In this document: positions 54,032-63,975 of the stretch, in pieces
How positions within the stretch are numbered: the first letter of the stretch is position 1
Layout: every line of letters starts with the position of its first letter
Assembly: GCF_947503465.1 (NCBI RefSeq)
Contig: NZ_CANNDN010000001.1
Span: forward strand, 2,129,501 to 2,193,500
DNA length: 64,000 nucleotides
Source of the DNA: an uncultured Tateyamaria sp.
GTDB lineage: Bacteria > Pseudomonadota > Alphaproteobacteria > Rhodobacterales > Rhodobacteraceae
Direction of reading: 5' to 3'
Position numbers and translations under genes: made by a program
Notes under the pieces: generated by a model
Database searches by the model: none
Seen by the model: the letters and a program-made list of their open reading frames with translations, nothing else
What the model was told of the DNA's origin: nothing

Positions 54032-54484
54032 TCACGAGCGCGCAAAAACATCCCGGAGAATCGCGCTGAGCGCGGCGGCGTCGCCTTGGGAAAAGGCGTC
54101 GGGTTGATCACTGTCGATATCGAACACTGCAATCAGGGTGTCATCTGCATCCGTGACCGGCAGAACCAATTCTGAACGGATTGAACTGGCGCAGGCGATA
54201 TGACCGGGAAAGGCATCGACATCTGCCACCAGTTGCACCTTGCCCGTGCGTGCAGCAGCACCGCAAACCCCGCGCGAGAACGGGATTTGAAGACACCCGT
54301 GACCGCCCTGATACGGGCCGATCTTAAGCATCTGGGGGCCTGTCACGCGATAGAACCCCGTCCAATCAAAGCGGTCGTCGCTGTGGTGCACCTCGCAGGC
54401 GACGGTTGCCATCAACGCAACAGTATCATCTTCGCCATCCGTCAGGCTTTGGATCGTTTTCGAAAGGGTTTCGTAGTCGGGCAC
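54032..54484 (-). CDS. Free methionine-(R)-sulfoxide reductase-like GAF protein
   Basis: A 150-residue single-GAF protein. The three cysteines of fRMsr are visible: CLQIPFSRGVCGAAA gives two, and HIACASSIRSELVLPV gives the third, with the SRSELVLPV family segment next to it. It reduces free R-methionine sulfoxide with thioredoxin. Length is as expected. It is downstream of the thiolase on the same strand, with a 3'-end element between them, so it probably has its own transcript. Confidence 0.88.
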   Translation of the reverse strand: MPDYETLSKTIQSLTDGEDDTVALMATVACEVHHSDDRFDWTGFYRVTGPQMLKIGPYQGGHGCLQIPFSRGVCGAAARTGKVQLVADVDAFPGHIACASSIRSELVLPVTDADDTLIAVFDIDSDQPDAFSQGDAAALSAILRDVFARS

Positions 54485-54510
54485 GGTTTGTCCTTTTGGT
54501 GCATGTCAGG

Positions 54511-54557
54511 ACTGGGGCGCCGCCCCAGACCCCGTCGTATTTTAGGTCGGAAGAAAC
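54511..54557 (-). terminator. 3'-end hairpin element, copy 4 (after thiolase)
   Basis: On the minus strand the lead CTTCCGACCTAAAATACGAC is followed by GGGG and a perfect 7-bp stem CTGGGGC / GCCCCAG (54512-54528). The thiolase stop codon is next to the lead. Related to copies at 5012, 17963 and 42581. The only copy on the minus strand. Confidence 0.6.
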
Positions 54558-55730
54558 CTAGGCCCGCTCAATCGCGATGGCTGTACCCTCTCCTCCACCG
54601 ATACAGATCGCGGCGATGCCACGTTTGAGGTTCCGTTTTTCGAGCGCGTTCAGCAATGTCACCATGATGCGGGCGCCGGATGCGCCGATCGGGTGACCCA
54701 AGGCACAGGCACCGCCGTTGACATTGACCATATCATGGCTGACCCCCATTTCGCGCATGAAAGCGAGCGGGACAACGGCGAATGCCTCGTTCACCTCCCA
54801 AAGGTCCACGTCATCCGTGCTCCAGCCGATCCGGTCGAGCAGTTTTTGTGCGGCGGGCACAGGTGCAGTTGTGAAAAGGCCCGGTGCTTGCGCGTGGCTG
54901 GCATGGCCCAGGATGCGGGCGCGAGCGGTCAGACCTTGTTGCTCTGCCGCGTCTTGAGAGGCAAGAACCAGTGCTGCGGCCCCGTCCGAGATCGAAGACG
55001 AATTTGCCGCCGTCACGGTGCCACCGTCGCGGAAAGCTGGTTTCAAGTGCGGGATTTTATCAGGCCGCGCTGTGCCCGGCTGCTCATCTGATTGAACTAC
55101 GACGGCCCCTTTTCGGGAGTTGACTTCAACCGACGCGACTTCTCCGTCGAACGCTCCGGTCTCAATGGCCGACTGGGCACGTCTAAGCGAGGTAAGCGCG
55201 AATTCGTCCTGTACGTCGCGGGTGAATTGGTAGGTTTCTGCGCAGTCTTCGGCAAATGTGCCCATCAGGCGGCCCCTGTCATAGGCGTCTTCAAGACCAT
55301 CAAGAAACATGTGGTCCACAACCTGCCCATGGCCCAGACGGGCGCCGCCGCGCATCTTGGGCAGCAGATAGGGCGCATTTGTCATACTCTCCATACCGCC
55401 GGCGATCATGATGTCGGCATGACCCAGTGCAATTTGGTCATAGGCCATCATCGCAGCCTTCATTCCGGACCCGCACATCTTGTTGAGGGTTGTTGCCGGA
55501 ACCTCTTCGCCCAAACCGGCGGCAAATCCGGCCTGGCGCGCGGGCGCCTGGCCCTGCCCGGCGGGCAACACGCAGCCCATAAGAACCTCGTCGACCGTTA
55601 CGACGCCTGCACCCTCCAACGCAGCCTTGATCGCAACACCACCCAGATCAGACGCCGACATATCCGACAATGCGCCCTGGAACCCCCCCATTGGGGTGCG
55701 TGACGCCCCTGCGATGACAACTGGTTTCAT
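54558..55730 (-). CDS. Acetyl-CoA C-acyltransferase (thiolase)
   Basis: A 390-residue thiolase. The nucleophilic cysteine is in TTLNKMCGSGMKAAM, the second catalytic cysteine in NVNGGACALGHPIGASGAR, and the C-terminal CIGGGEG is present. It may condense acetyl-CoA to acetoacetyl-CoA (phaA/atoB function) or take part in beta-oxidation. It is not next to phaB or phaC. Divergent from a STAS-domain gene. It ends in recurrent 3'-end element copy 4. Confidence 0.92.
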   Translation of the reverse strand: MKPVVIAGASRTPMGGFQGALSDMSASDLGGVAIKAALEGAGVVTVDEVLMGCVLPAGQGQAPARQAGFAAGLGEEVPATTLNKMCGSGMKAAMMAYDQIALGHADIMIAGGMESMTNAPYLLPKMRGGARLGHGQVVDHMFLDGLEDAYDRGRLMGTFAEDCAETYQFTRDVQDEFALTSLRRAQSAIETGAFDGEVASVEVNSRKGAVVVQSDEQPGTARPDKIPHLKPAFRDGGTVTAANSSSISDGAAALVLASQDAAEQQGLTARARILGHASHAQAPGLFTTAPVPAAQKLLDRIGWSTDDVDLWEVNEAFAVVPLAFMREMGVSHDMVNVNGGACALGHPIGASGARIMVTLLNALEKRNLKRGIAAICIGGGEGTAIAIERA

Positions 55731-55821
55731 GGCTCATGTCTCCGTTCGAATGGTGGCAACCGAATAGTAAGGATTGCCGCCTAGACAGACAATGTAACCA
55801 GAGAATTGCAAGAGGGCGCAT

Positions 55822-56160
55822 ATGGATCTTCGCAGCCGATCAGAAGACAGCCTGCAAGTGGTGTCTGTTCATGACAGTCGCATTGATGCCGCTGTCGCCA
55901 TCGAGTTCAAGGAAGCCATGCGCAGCGCGACCGACGGCGGCAACGACACCGTCGTCCTGGACCTGAGTGAGGTGCAGTTCATCGATTCAAGCGGGCTGGG
56001 TGCCATCGTCGCCGCCATGAAGCAGATGGGCCAATCGCGGAAGCTCGCGTTGGCGGGGCTGACGCCGACTGTCGAAAAAGTGTTTCGACTGACCCGCATG
56101 GACAGCGTGTTTCCCGTTTTCCCCACGCTTGATGGGGCCATTACCGAGTTGAAGACCTGA
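55822..56160 (+). CDS. STAS-domain anti-sigma factor antagonist
   Basis: A 112-residue SpoIIAA/RsbV-like protein. The phosphorylation serine is in FIDSSGLGAIVAAM, and the strand/helix pattern is typical. Its unphosphorylated form would bind the anti-sigma kinase encoded next and release a sigma factor. GAGGGCGC lies just before the ATG. Two bases before the next gene's possible TTG start, so co-translation is likely. No PP2C phosphatase is nearby. Confidence 0.93.
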   Translation: MDLRSRSEDSLQVVSVHDSRIDAAVAIEFKEAMRSATDGGNDTVVLDLSEVQFIDSSGLGAIVAAMKQMGQSRKLALAGLTPTVEKVFRLTRMDSVFPVFPTLDGAITELKT

Positions 56161-56174
56161 ATTTGCCGATCCAG

Positions 56175-56639
56175 ATGAAAGTTCTGTCAATGACCCGCAC
56201 AACCTCCTTGCCTGATATCCAAATCTCGGTCGTGAGTGGACACATGGCTGTAAGAGACGCACTTGGTCAGCTTCTTGAGGGACTGAAACCTTTGGCGCTT
56301 GATATCGAAGAGGCAGGGACAGTCGAACTGGTGATGGCCGAGGCGCTCAATAACATTGTGGAACATGCCTATCCCGAAGGTGCGGCAGAGGGCCCGATCA
56401 AAATCACCTGCACACATCAAAACGACGGGCTGCATCTGACAGTGGTCGATTCAGGGCGCGCCATGCCCGATGGGCAAACTCCCGTAGGGGCGGCCGCGGA
56501 TCTGGACGTGGATTTCTGCGATATGCCTGAAGGAGGGTTCGGGTGGTTCCTGATCAAGGATCTGGCCAAGGACGTCACATATCAGCGGCAGGACATGAAA
56601 AACCTGTTGCGCTTGCGCTTGGCCGTGGCCGTCGCCTGA
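56175..56639 (+). CDS. Anti-sigma factor kinase (RsbW/SpoIIAB-like)
   Basis: A 154-residue HATPase_c protein. The N-box is ELVMAEALNNIVEHAYPEG, the G1-type segment is LTVVDSGRAMP, and GGFGWFLIKDLAKDV is the G2 box. It would phosphorylate the STAS protein and hold a sigma factor. The start is uncertain: the frame opens with a TTG at 56163 and has ATG codons at 56175 and 56190; none has a good ribosome binding site. The sigma factor controlled is not in the window. Confidence 0.88.
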   Translation: MKVLSMTRTTSLPDIQISVVSGHMAVRDALGQLLEGLKPLALDIEEAGTVELVMAEALNNIVEHAYPEGAAEGPIKITCTHQNDGLHLTVVDSGRAMPDGQTPVGAAADLDVDFCDMPEGGFGWFLIKDLAKDVTYQRQDMKNLLRLRLAVAVA

Positions 56640-56870
56640 CGCACCGCCCGCAGGGAATTGCGGATATCGTAAAAGCGTCCACGATCCACCACAATCCTGC
56701 CCGATTTGCCCATCATACCCGGTCTTGTAGCTGCATATAGCTTCCCTCGGTGTCGCGTGTAATTGCCCCCACCCAGTGCGCGGCACCGAGGATCTTCATC
56801 CCCAATATCAAGTGGACAAGCCCCCGGAGCCGTTTAGGTTGCGCCGTGCAACGACACGACGGGGACAAAT

Positions 56871-58445
56871 ATGCGCGACTTCCATCTGCCGGGACGCTCG
56901 CCGGTGCTGGCCACATCCGGCATGTGCGCCACATCGCACCCTTTGGCCGCTCAGGCCGCCATCGACATCCTGAAGTCCGGGGGAAATGCCATGGACGCCG
57001 CAATTGCAGGCGCCCTCCTTCTGGGCATCTGCGAACCGCAGATGACGGGCATTGGTGGCGATTGTTTTGTCCTTTGGTCCGATGCTGATGGCAAGATCCA
57101 GGCGCTCAATGGGTCGGGGCGTGCACCGGCAGCTTTGAATGCGTCGGACCTGCGTGACGCAGGCGAAACCACTGTTCCGACCTACAGTGCCCATGCCGTG
57201 ACAATCCCGGGCGCGATTGATGCGTTTTGCACCCTTTCGGATCGCGTCGGTCGCCTTGGTCTGGACCGGCTTCTTGCCCCGGCGATCGAATATGCCGAAC
57301 GCGGCGTGCCGGTTGCCCCGCGCGTGGCATTTGACTGGGCCAAGGATCAGGCCGTTTTGCAGGGTGCGGCCCGGGCCGCCTATCTGATCAACGGCGCGGC
57401 GCCACAGACCGGTCAGATCTTTGCCGCACCGGGCCAGGCAGACGTGTTGCGACGCATCGCGAAAGACGGACGCGACGCTTTCTATACGGGCGAGGTGGCT
57501 GACGACATGTTGGCGACCTTGACAGCTTTGGGCGGGACGCACACGGCCGAGGACTTCGCCACAACGGCCTGCACCGACACCAAGCCGATCCGCAGCACAT
57601 ACAAGGACCTTGAGTTGGTCGAGCATCCCCCGAATGGGCAAGGTGCGACAGCCAATCTCATGCTCAATATCCTGGGCCATTTCGACATCGCGGGGATGGA
57701 CCCCTGGGGCACAGATCGCGCGCATATCGAAGCCGAAGCTGCAAAACTGGCTTATGACGCGCGCAATCGGTTCTTGGCAGACGCAGATTACACCACGCGG
57801 CTGGATCACATGATGGCCCCGGAAACGGCAGCGCGACTTGCCGCACTGATCAACCCGAAAAAAACCGTGACGAACGCCACGGTTCTCAGCGAGCAGGTGC
57901 ACAAGGACACGATCTACATCACTGTTGTGGATCGCGATGGCATGGCAGTGTCGTTGATCTACTCCATTTTCCACGGGTTCGGGTCGGGCATTGCAACGGA
58001 CAAGTTCGGCATCCTGTTCCAGAACCGTGGCGCGGGTTTCACACTCGAAGCCGGGCATCCAAACGAACTTGAGGGCGGCAAGCGGCCGATGCATACGATC
58101 ATTCCTGGTATGCTGACAAAGGGTGGGAAACCGATCATGCCATTCGGCGTGATGGGCGGCGCATATCAACCCAACGGCCACGCTCGCTTCGTCTCGAACC
58201 TTGCGGACTTCGGGCTTGATCCGCAAACCGCCATCGATGCGCCGCGCGCATTCTCGGATGCTGGCGACATGAAGGTTGAGCGTGGGTATTCGGATCAGGT
58301 GCGAGATGAATTAAGCGCCTTGGGCCACAACGTCAGCATACCGGACACGGCGATTGGCGGCGCTCAGGCCATTTTAATGCGCGACGATGGTGTCCTGGAA
58401 GGCGCAAGTGACCCGCGCAAGGATGGCTGCGCACTTGGCTACTAA
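56871..58445 (+). CDS. Gamma-glutamyltransferase-family protein
   Basis: A 524-residue Ntn-type hydrolase that splits itself into two subunits at a threonine. GMCATSHPLAAQAA and MTGIGGDCF are N-terminal features, and HKDTIYITVVDRDGMAVSLI holds the likely nucleophile threonine. The C-terminal GGAYQPNGHARF is also family-typical. Members hydrolyse gamma-glutamyl bonds; this subfamily lacks a clear signal peptide and may work in the cytoplasm on a different amide. GGGGACAAAT precedes the ATG. Confidence 0.85.
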   Translation: MRDFHLPGRSPVLATSGMCATSHPLAAQAAIDILKSGGNAMDAAIAGALLLGICEPQMTGIGGDCFVLWSDADGKIQALNGSGRAPAALNASDLRDAGETTVPTYSAHAVTIPGAIDAFCTLSDRVGRLGLDRLLAPAIEYAERGVPVAPRVAFDWAKDQAVLQGAARAAYLINGAAPQTGQIFAAPGQADVLRRIAKDGRDAFYTGEVADDMLATLTALGGTHTAEDFATTACTDTKPIRSTYKDLELVEHPPNGQGATANLMLNILGHFDIAGMDPWGTDRAHIEAEAAKLAYDARNRFLADADYTTRLDHMMAPETAARLAALINPKKTVTNATVLSEQVHKDTIYITVVDRDGMAVSLIYSIFHGFGSGIATDKFGILFQNRGAGFTLEAGHPNELEGGKRPMHTIIPGMLTKGGKPIMPFGVMGGAYQPNGHARFVSNLADFGLDPQTAIDAPRAFSDAGDMKVERGYSDQVRDELSALGHNVSIPDTAIGGAQAILMRDDGVLEGASDPRKDGCALGY

Positions 58446-58458
58446 GTGTCACTCGCAA

Positions 58459-58477
58459 GGCGGAGGTGTCCTCTGCC
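58459..58477. terminator. Small stem-loop between convergent genes
   Basis: GGCGGAGG and CCTCTGCC pair over eight positions with one G-T wobble and a TGT loop. It lies between the GGT-like gene and hspQ. Modest strength. Confidence 0.4.
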
Positions 58478-58484
58478 CTGCGCG

Positions 58485-58811
58485 TCAATTCAATTGGAAA
58501 TGCAGCGGATAAGCGCCATCCTCGAACGGGCCGAACAGGTCAGGAATATCGGGGTGGTCCACGGGCTGGCCGGAATAGTCGGCCACAAGGTTCTGCTCGG
58601 ACACATAAGCCACATAATAACTTTGGTCGTTCTCGGCGAGAAGGTGATAAAATGGTTGCGCCTTCTTGGGCCGGCTGTCTTCGGGGATGGCCTCGTACCA
58701 TTCATCGGTGTTCGAAAACTCGGGATCCACATCAAAGATCACGCCGCGAAACGGGTGTTTCTTGTGACGGACAACCTGGCCCAGATGATATTTTGCGCGT
58801 GTTCTTAGCAT
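58485..58811 (-). CDS. hspQ: Heat shock protein HspQ (DNA-binding, hemimethylated-DNA-type)
   Basis: A 108-residue protein of the HspQ/YccV family. It starts MLRTRAKYHLGQVVRHKKHPFRG. The middle has GVIFDVDPEFSNTDEWYEAIPE and then QPFYHLLAENDQSYYVAYVSEQNL (key segments FYHLL and VSEQNL). E. coli HspQ binds hemimethylated DNA and is also a Lon specificity factor. The ATG at 58811 has AGGGGGC in front. The longer open frame upstream is unrelated. Confidence 0.92.
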   Translation of the reverse strand: MLRTRAKYHLGQVVRHKKHPFRGVIFDVDPEFSNTDEWYEAIPEDSRPKKAQPFYHLLAENDQSYYVAYVSEQNLVADYSGQPVDHPDIPDLFGPFEDGAYPLHFQLN

Positions 58812-58896
58812 GACATTGCGCCCCCTACCGGTCGTGACTACACGGTGCAAGGGACACTTGTCCAATAATTGAGCGCAATTTCGCTGGAAACAGTCT

Positions 58897-59778
58897 GTGA
58901 ACCTGGCCGTAACAGTCTTGCACATCGTGGCCCCCGTCTTCCTGCTGGCGGGCATCGGGTTTGCATGGGTCAAGGCGGGTTTGGAATACCGCATTCAGTT
59001 CGTCACGCAATTGGCGATGACACTGTCGCTGCCATGCCTGATCTTCGTGTCGCTCATGCAGACTGACATCGACCCGGCGGCCCTGGGCGTCCTGTCGGTG
59101 GCATCGGTCGTTGCGTATGGTGCGATCACGATCGCCTTCCTTGCACTGGTCCGCTTTGCACGCCTGAACACCCGCACTTACGCAGCGCCCCTGATCTTTG
59201 GCAACACCGGCAACCTTGGCCTGCCCCTCGCCCTTTTCGCGTTCGGGGAAACCGGTCTCAGCTACGCCATCATCGTTTTCGCGATCATGGCGCTGTGGTC
59301 CTACACGTTTGGCATCTGGCTGGTCGCCGGGGCCGGGTCACTGGGCAAAGTGCTGCGCGAACCACTGGTTTGGGGCACGGTTCTGGGCGCAGTGTTCTTG
59401 TGGCAAGGCTGGCAAACGCCCACGTTTCTGACCAATGCGCTGGACCTTGTGGGGCAAATGGCAATCCCGATGATGCTGATCACGTTGGGCGTTGCCGTTG
59501 CACGCCTGTCCGTCAAGGGACTAATGCATGCGGCGGCCCTTTCCGCCGTCAAGCTGGTGCTGTGCACTGGCACCGCGTGGATCGTCGGGCGGTATTTTCA
59601 ACTGGACCCGATCGCATTCGGCGTTCTTGTCCTGCAGGTTGCCACACCTGTGGCAGTCACCTCTTATCTGTTGGCGGAGAAATACGGTGCACATTCAGAC
59701 AAGGTGGCAGGCCTTGTTGTCGCATCTACCCTGATGTCCGTCGCAGCCCTGCCCGTGATCCTTGCCTTTGTCCTATGA
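58897..59778 (+). CDS. AEC-family transporter (auxin efflux carrier-like)
   Basis: A 293-residue, ten-helix permease of the AEC family. PLIFGNTGNLGLPLALFAFGE holds the conserved Asn-x-Gly-x-x-Gly-x-Pro segment of the first repeat, and QVATPVAVTSYLLAEKYG holds that of the second. Bacterial members export malate or similar organic anions in some species; the substrate here is open. The start is a GTG at 58897 with a weak GGAAAC upstream. It is divergent from hspQ. Confidence 0.86.
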   Translation: MNLAVTVLHIVAPVFLLAGIGFAWVKAGLEYRIQFVTQLAMTLSLPCLIFVSLMQTDIDPAALGVLSVASVVAYGAITIAFLALVRFARLNTRTYAAPLIFGNTGNLGLPLALFAFGETGLSYAIIVFAIMALWSYTFGIWLVAGAGSLGKVLREPLVWGTVLGAVFLWQGWQTPTFLTNALDLVGQMAIPMMLITLGVAVARLSVKGLMHAAALSAVKLVLCTGTAWIVGRYFQLDPIAFGVLVLQVATPVAVTSYLLAEKYGAHSDKVAGLVVASTLMSVAALPVILAFVL

Positions 59779-59847
59779 CAAATCGTGATTTCCACCGCTG
59801 CCAAAATTCGCTAAACTAACAAAAAACATAAAAAGCGAGTGAGGCAG

Positions 59848-60423
59848 ATGAGCAGACTCTTTCGCGCGATGGCTTTGGTTCTTTTGGCTGCCAGCTGTGG
59901 TGGCGGGTCAGGTACGGCCCCCAACCGGTTGGACAACGCCTGTTCCATTGTATCCGAGCGCCCCGAATACCTTCGCGCCTTCCGGGCAGTCGAGCGCAAA
60001 TATGGCGTGCCTGTGCACGTGCAGATGGCGACGATTTATCAGGAAAGCAAATTCATCTCGGATGCGCGGCCCCCATACCGCTACGCGGCGGGCGTAATCC
60101 CGACTGGCCGTATTTCAAGCGCCTATGGCTACAGCCAGGCGCTGGACGGGACGTGGGATGAATACAAGACATCCACCGGCAAGCGCATCGCACGACGTGA
60201 TCGCATCCGTGACGCCACCGACTTCATGGGTTGGTACATGGCCGAAACGCAATCACGGCTTGGCATTCCCGTCACCGACACGCGCAACCAGTACCTCGCG
60301 TATCACGAAGGGCGCACGGGCTATGTGCGCGGGTCCTATCGCAACAAGGCGTGGTTGATGCGTGTCGCGGGCGAGGTTGATCAGCGCGCTAACATGTACG
60401 CAGTGCAGCTGCGCTCCTGCTAG
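59848..60423 (+). CDS. Lytic transglycosylase-like lipoprotein
   Basis: A 191-residue lipoprotein whose signal ends LLAASCGGGSG (lipobox ASC). The SLT-like domain has ATIYQESKFISDARPPY (Glu of the YQESKF motif), SSAYGYSQALDGTWDEYK and YLAYHEGRTGYVRGSY. It would cut peptidoglycan or assist its turnover in the outer-membrane-facing periplasm. The ATG at 59848 has GAGGC in front; a GTG nine bases earlier is less likely. It stops three bases before lolA's stop on the other strand. Confidence 0.88.
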   Translation: MSRLFRAMALVLLAASCGGGSGTAPNRLDNACSIVSERPEYLRAFRAVERKYGVPVHVQMATIYQESKFISDARPPYRYAAGVIPTGRISSAYGYSQALDGTWDEYKTSTGKRIARRDRIRDATDFMGWYMAETQSRLGIPVTDTRNQYLAYHEGRTGYVRGSYRNKAWLMRVAGEVDQRANMYAVQLRSC

Positions 60424-60426
60424 GGG

Positions 60427-61020
60427 TCAGTCGGTCGTTCGACGCGGCGCATCAAACAGGCGGTTCGAAATCGTGCCGCCTGTTTTCAACTCTGCCAGTA
60501 CAACAGTCGTCTGACCGCCACCGCTGTCGTTGATCACCCATTGACGCAGTTGCACGGGATCACCCGTGAATTTCATCTGTATGTTGCCGTATTCGGGGTT
60601 CTCAGGATCTTGCGCTGTCACCACAGTGGCCGTGCCGTCAAAATCGTGACCTACGACCATGTTGGCTTGCGACAGGTTCACATTCCGCGCGAGGATCAGC
60701 GACAATGGCGTGCGGCGCAGCGGATAGGTTTCAGGCGGCTGGTTCGACTTTGAATCGACGATGTAGACAGCGTTTGCACTGGCAACAACCAACCCTTCGT
60801 TGGGTGGATTGTACTCAAACCGCATTTTGCCCGGCCGCTTGATATAGATCTTGCCGGTATCGACCGTCCCATCATCATTGATCTGCGTGAACGTGCCTTC
60901 AGCCGTGCGCAAGTCGTTCAAGTAGCTTGAAATCGTGTTCAATGGCAGCTTGTCTGCCCACGCCGCTTGCGCGGTCACAACAGCCAGCGCGAACGCTGCG
61001 ACTCGGGTCCAAAGGGTCAT
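60427..61020 (-). CDS. lolA: Outer-membrane lipoprotein carrier LolA
   Basis: A 197-residue periplasmic chaperone (signal peptide to about residue 23, ending AWA) that carries lipoproteins from the LolCDE complex to the outer membrane. The mature part starts DKLPLNTISSYLNDL, followed by GTFTQINDDGTVDTGKIY and RPGKMRFEYNPP, which are LolA signatures. AAGGTGAG precedes the ATG at 61020. It follows ftsK on the same strand after 99 bp, a conserved pairing in this family. Confidence 0.93.
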   Translation of the reverse strand: MTLWTRVAAFALAVVTAQAAWADKLPLNTISSYLNDLRTAEGTFTQINDDGTVDTGKIYIKRPGKMRFEYNPPNEGLVVASANAVYIVDSKSNQPPETYPLRRTPLSLILARNVNLSQANMVVGHDFDGTATVVTAQDPENPEYGNIQMKFTGDPVQLRQWVINDSGGGQTTVVLAELKTGGTISNRLFDAPRRTTD

Positions 61021-61119
61021 ACCGCTCACCTTCCTTATTTTGGTCTTCGCCCTGATATAGGCCGAGACCGGGTGATATGCGATATCAATGGGGACCGAAG
61101 CTGTGCAGTTCCCCGCCGA

Positions 61120-63975
61120 TCACTGCTCGGGCACCAAAATCTCGCGCTTACCCACATGGTTGGCGCTGCTGACGACACCTTCGTCTTCCATCTGCTCAAC
61201 CAGACGCGCCGCCTTGTTATAGCCGATGGCCAGCTTCCGCTGGATGTAAGAGGTCGAACATTTGCGATCCTTGATCACAATAGCGACCGCCTGATCATAA
61301 AGCGCATCCTCACCATCCGTGTTCCCGCCCAGACCCAGGACAGCATCAATATTACTTTCCTTGTCCTCGGGCGGGCCATCCACCACACCAGACACATAGT
61401 CCGGCGCACCAAAAGCCTTGAGGTGGTTCACAATCTCTTCGACTTCCTCGTCGCTCACAAAGGGTCCGTGGCACCGCGTAATCTTGGCCCCACCTGCCAT
61501 GTACAGCATGTCACCCATGCCCAGCAGTTGTTCGGCCCCCATCTCGCCCAGGATGGTGCGCGAGTCGATTTTCGACGTTACCTGGAAGGAAATCCGCGTC
61601 GGGAAGTTCGCCTTGATCGTCCCGGTAATCACATCCACGGACGGACGCTGCGTCGCCATGATCAGGTGGATGCCGCTGGCCCGCGCCATCTGCGCCAGCC
61701 GCTGAATGCACGCCTCGATCTCCTTGCCCGCAACCATCATCAGGTCGGCCATCTCGTCCACGATGACCACGATGTAGGGCATCGCCTCGGGCGCAAACTC
61801 CTCCGTCTCAAAGATCGGCTCGCCCGTCTCGTCATCAAACCCGGTCTGCACGGTACGCGAGAACATCTCGTCCTTGGCCAGCGCCTCTTTCACCCGACCG
61901 TTGTAGCCGTCGATGTTGCGCACGCCCATCTTGGACATCTTGCGATAGCGTTCTTCCATCTCGCCTACGACCCATTTCAAGGCGACAACCGCCTTTTTCG
62001 GGTCGGTCACAACAGGCGATAAGAGGTGCGGGATGCCGTCATAGACGCTCAGTTCCAGCATCTTGGGGTCGATCATGATCAACCGGCATTCCTCGGGCGT
62101 CAGCTTGTACAGCAGCGACAGGATCATCGTGTTGATGGCCACCGACTTACCGGACCCCGTGGTGCCCGCAATCAAAAGGTGAGGCATCTTGGCCAGGTTC
62201 GCCACAACCGGATCACCGCCAATGTCCTTGCCCAAGGCAAGCGGCAGCTTTTGGTTGCCGTCACCAAAATCACGGCTGGCGAGGATCTCGCGCAGCACAA
62301 CCTTCTCGCGGTTCTCATTCGGCAACTCGATACCGATCACAGACCGACCGGGCACGGTCGACACACGGGCCGACAGGGCGGCCATGGACCGGGCAATATC
62401 GTCAGCCAAACCAATCACGCGGCTGGCCTTCAAACCGGGCGCAGGTTCCAATTCGTACATGGTGACAACGGGGCCGGGACGGACCGAAACGATCTCGCCC
62501 TTCACACCATAGTCATCCAGCACGTTTTCCAGCATCCGCGCGTTCTCTTCCAACGCTTCGTCACTCAGATGATGGCGCTGCACGACGGTCGGGCTTTCCA
62601 ACAGGTTCAGGGGCGGCAGTTCAAAGCCCGGGTGCGTGTCTTCAAAACTCAGCTTCGGTTGCGCTTCCAATTGGGCACGGGTGCTGGGCTGCACCGGTTT
62701 ACGCGCGGGCTGGTGCACCACGGTGCGAGGTTCAGCCAAGGGAATTGTAGGCGTTTCTACCGGCTCCGGAATAGGCGCATCCAACTGCTCTGGCTCAGGC
62801 GCATACGCCTGTTGTGGTTCGGGTGCGTGGGCCGCAGTCAAAGGCGGCTCTGACCGACCCAAAGATGCCGCCGCTGTCAGCGGTGGCTCGGGCGGCAGGA
62901 TCGGTTGCGGCGCTGTATTCAGGACAAGCGGATCGGGACCACGACCACGCCCCTTGGTCAATGGTGCCACGCTTTCGGCCTGCACGGCCGGGTTGGATCG
63001 GACCCGGGATTTGATCACATTGGCGATCTTTGTCTTGATCCGTTCGTCACCTGGGCCGTCACCCACATCCACATCAGTCCAGGCTTCGACCAGTTCTTGT
63101 TCCGGCATTTCATCCGGCATCGTTGGTTCAGCCCGTTTGATGAGGCTGGGCACCCGCGACAGAAGGCTGGGCTTGGCGGCCTCTTCGTAAGGCTGCACGT
63201 CGTATTCAGCCACAGGCGGCGCTGCAGCGGCATAAGCTTCGGCCTCCGCCGCTTCTGCCTCGCGTGCGGCGCGCCGCTCGGCCTGACGTTCCTGCATGGT
63301 CCGCGCAGCTTGCAAAGCCCCGGTTGCGCCGCGGCCCAGAACAGTCATCAAAAGGGCATAGGCCATGACCAGTCCAACCAGCAGGAACCGTGCCAAGCGC
63401 GCAATTTCCGCCCGGGTAAAGCCCAGAACAAATGCGCCGAACACCACAATCCCGATGCCCATCAACAGCGACATCAGTTTCACGGCAAAGCTCGATCCGA
63501 TGGGCAACACGGTCAGGATTAAGGCCATGACCGTGTCACCAAAGAGCCCGCCCAGACCGAATCCGTGAGTGGCAAGCCACAATTCACCCGGCTGCAAGGT
63601 CGCGGCATAGATCGACCCGAACGCAATCGCGATAGGCGCAAAGATCAGACGCCCCAACGCCCGCTCCGTCCCAAGGTGCAGCGCAAAGCGTACGCCCCAG
63701 ACCATCAATACAATGGCGATGCCAAAGACACCCCACCCGCCAATCATGAACAGTGGCGCTGCAACAGACGCCCCTGTCCGGCCCAGCCAGTTTTGCACGG
63801 GCGCGTCGGTGGATGCCATCCAGTTGGGATCATCAGGCGTATAGCTCAACATCATCGCCGCCGCGATCAGGCCCGCAATCAGCAGACCGATGCCCACCAA
63901 TTCACGACCGCGTTTTTCCAACGCCGCCTGCATCCCGTGATCAAAAAGCGGATCTCGCCGTGTCTGATATGCCAT
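61120..63975 (-). CDS. ftsK: DNA translocase FtsK
   Basis: A 951-residue membrane-anchored DNA pump that clears chromosome ends into daughter cells and activates XerCD. The N-terminal part has four membrane helices (about residues 25-45, 75-100, 130-150 and 160-180), followed by a proline-rich, glutamine-rich linker (residues about 235-470). The motor has Walker [20 protein letters not shown] and Walker [15 protein letters not shown]. The gamma domain near the C-terminus ends [19 protein letters not shown]. The gene is complete; AAAGACGAGGC precedes the ATG. Confidence 0.97.
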   Translation of the reverse strand: MAYQTRRDPLFDHGMQAALEKRGRELVGIGLLIAGLIAAAMMLSYTPDDPNWMASTDAPVQNWLGRTGASVAAPLFMIGGWGVFGIAIVLMVWGVRFALHLGTERALGRLIFAPIAIAFGSIYAATLQPGELWLATHGFGLGGLFGDTVMALILTVLPIGSSFAVKLMSLLMGIGIVVFGAFVLGFTRAEIARLARFLLVGLVMAYALLMTVLGRGATGALQAARTMQERQAERRAAREAEAAEAEAYAAAAPPVAEYDVQPYEEAAKPSLLSRVPSLIKRAEPTMPDEMPEQELVEAWTDVDVGDGPGDERIKTKIANVIKSRVRSNPAVQAESVAPLTKGRGRGPDPLVLNTAPQPILPPEPPLTAAASLGRSEPPLTAAHAPEPQQAYAPEPEQLDAPIPEPVETPTIPLAEPRTVVHQPARKPVQPSTRAQLEAQPKLSFEDTHPGFELPPLNLLESPTVVQRHHLSDEALEENARMLENVLDDYGVKGEIVSVRPGPVVTMYELEPAPGLKASRVIGLADDIARSMAALSARVSTVPGRSVIGIELPNENREKVVLREILASRDFGDGNQKLPLALGKDIGGDPVVANLAKMPHLLIAGTTGSGKSVAINTMILSLLYKLTPEECRLIMIDPKMLELSVYDGIPHLLSPVVTDPKKAVVALKWVVGEMEERYRKMSKMGVRNIDGYNGRVKEALAKDEMFSRTVQTGFDDETGEPIFETEEFAPEAMPYIVVIVDEMADLMMVAGKEIEACIQRLAQMARASGIHLIMATQRPSVDVITGTIKANFPTRISFQVTSKIDSRTILGEMGAEQLLGMGDMLYMAGGAKITRCHGPFVSDEEVEEIVNHLKAFGAPDYVSGVVDGPPEDKESNIDAVLGLGGNTDGEDALYDQAVAIVIKDRKCSTSYIQRKLAIGYNKAARLVEQMEDEGVVSSANHVGKREILVPEQ

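Noticed and set aside
56713-56799. A 28-codon minus-strand frame (MKILGAAHWV start) in the gap before the gamma-glutamyltransferase gene
   Set aside because: Short, weak purine run upstream and no recognisable relatives; not enough to call a gene.
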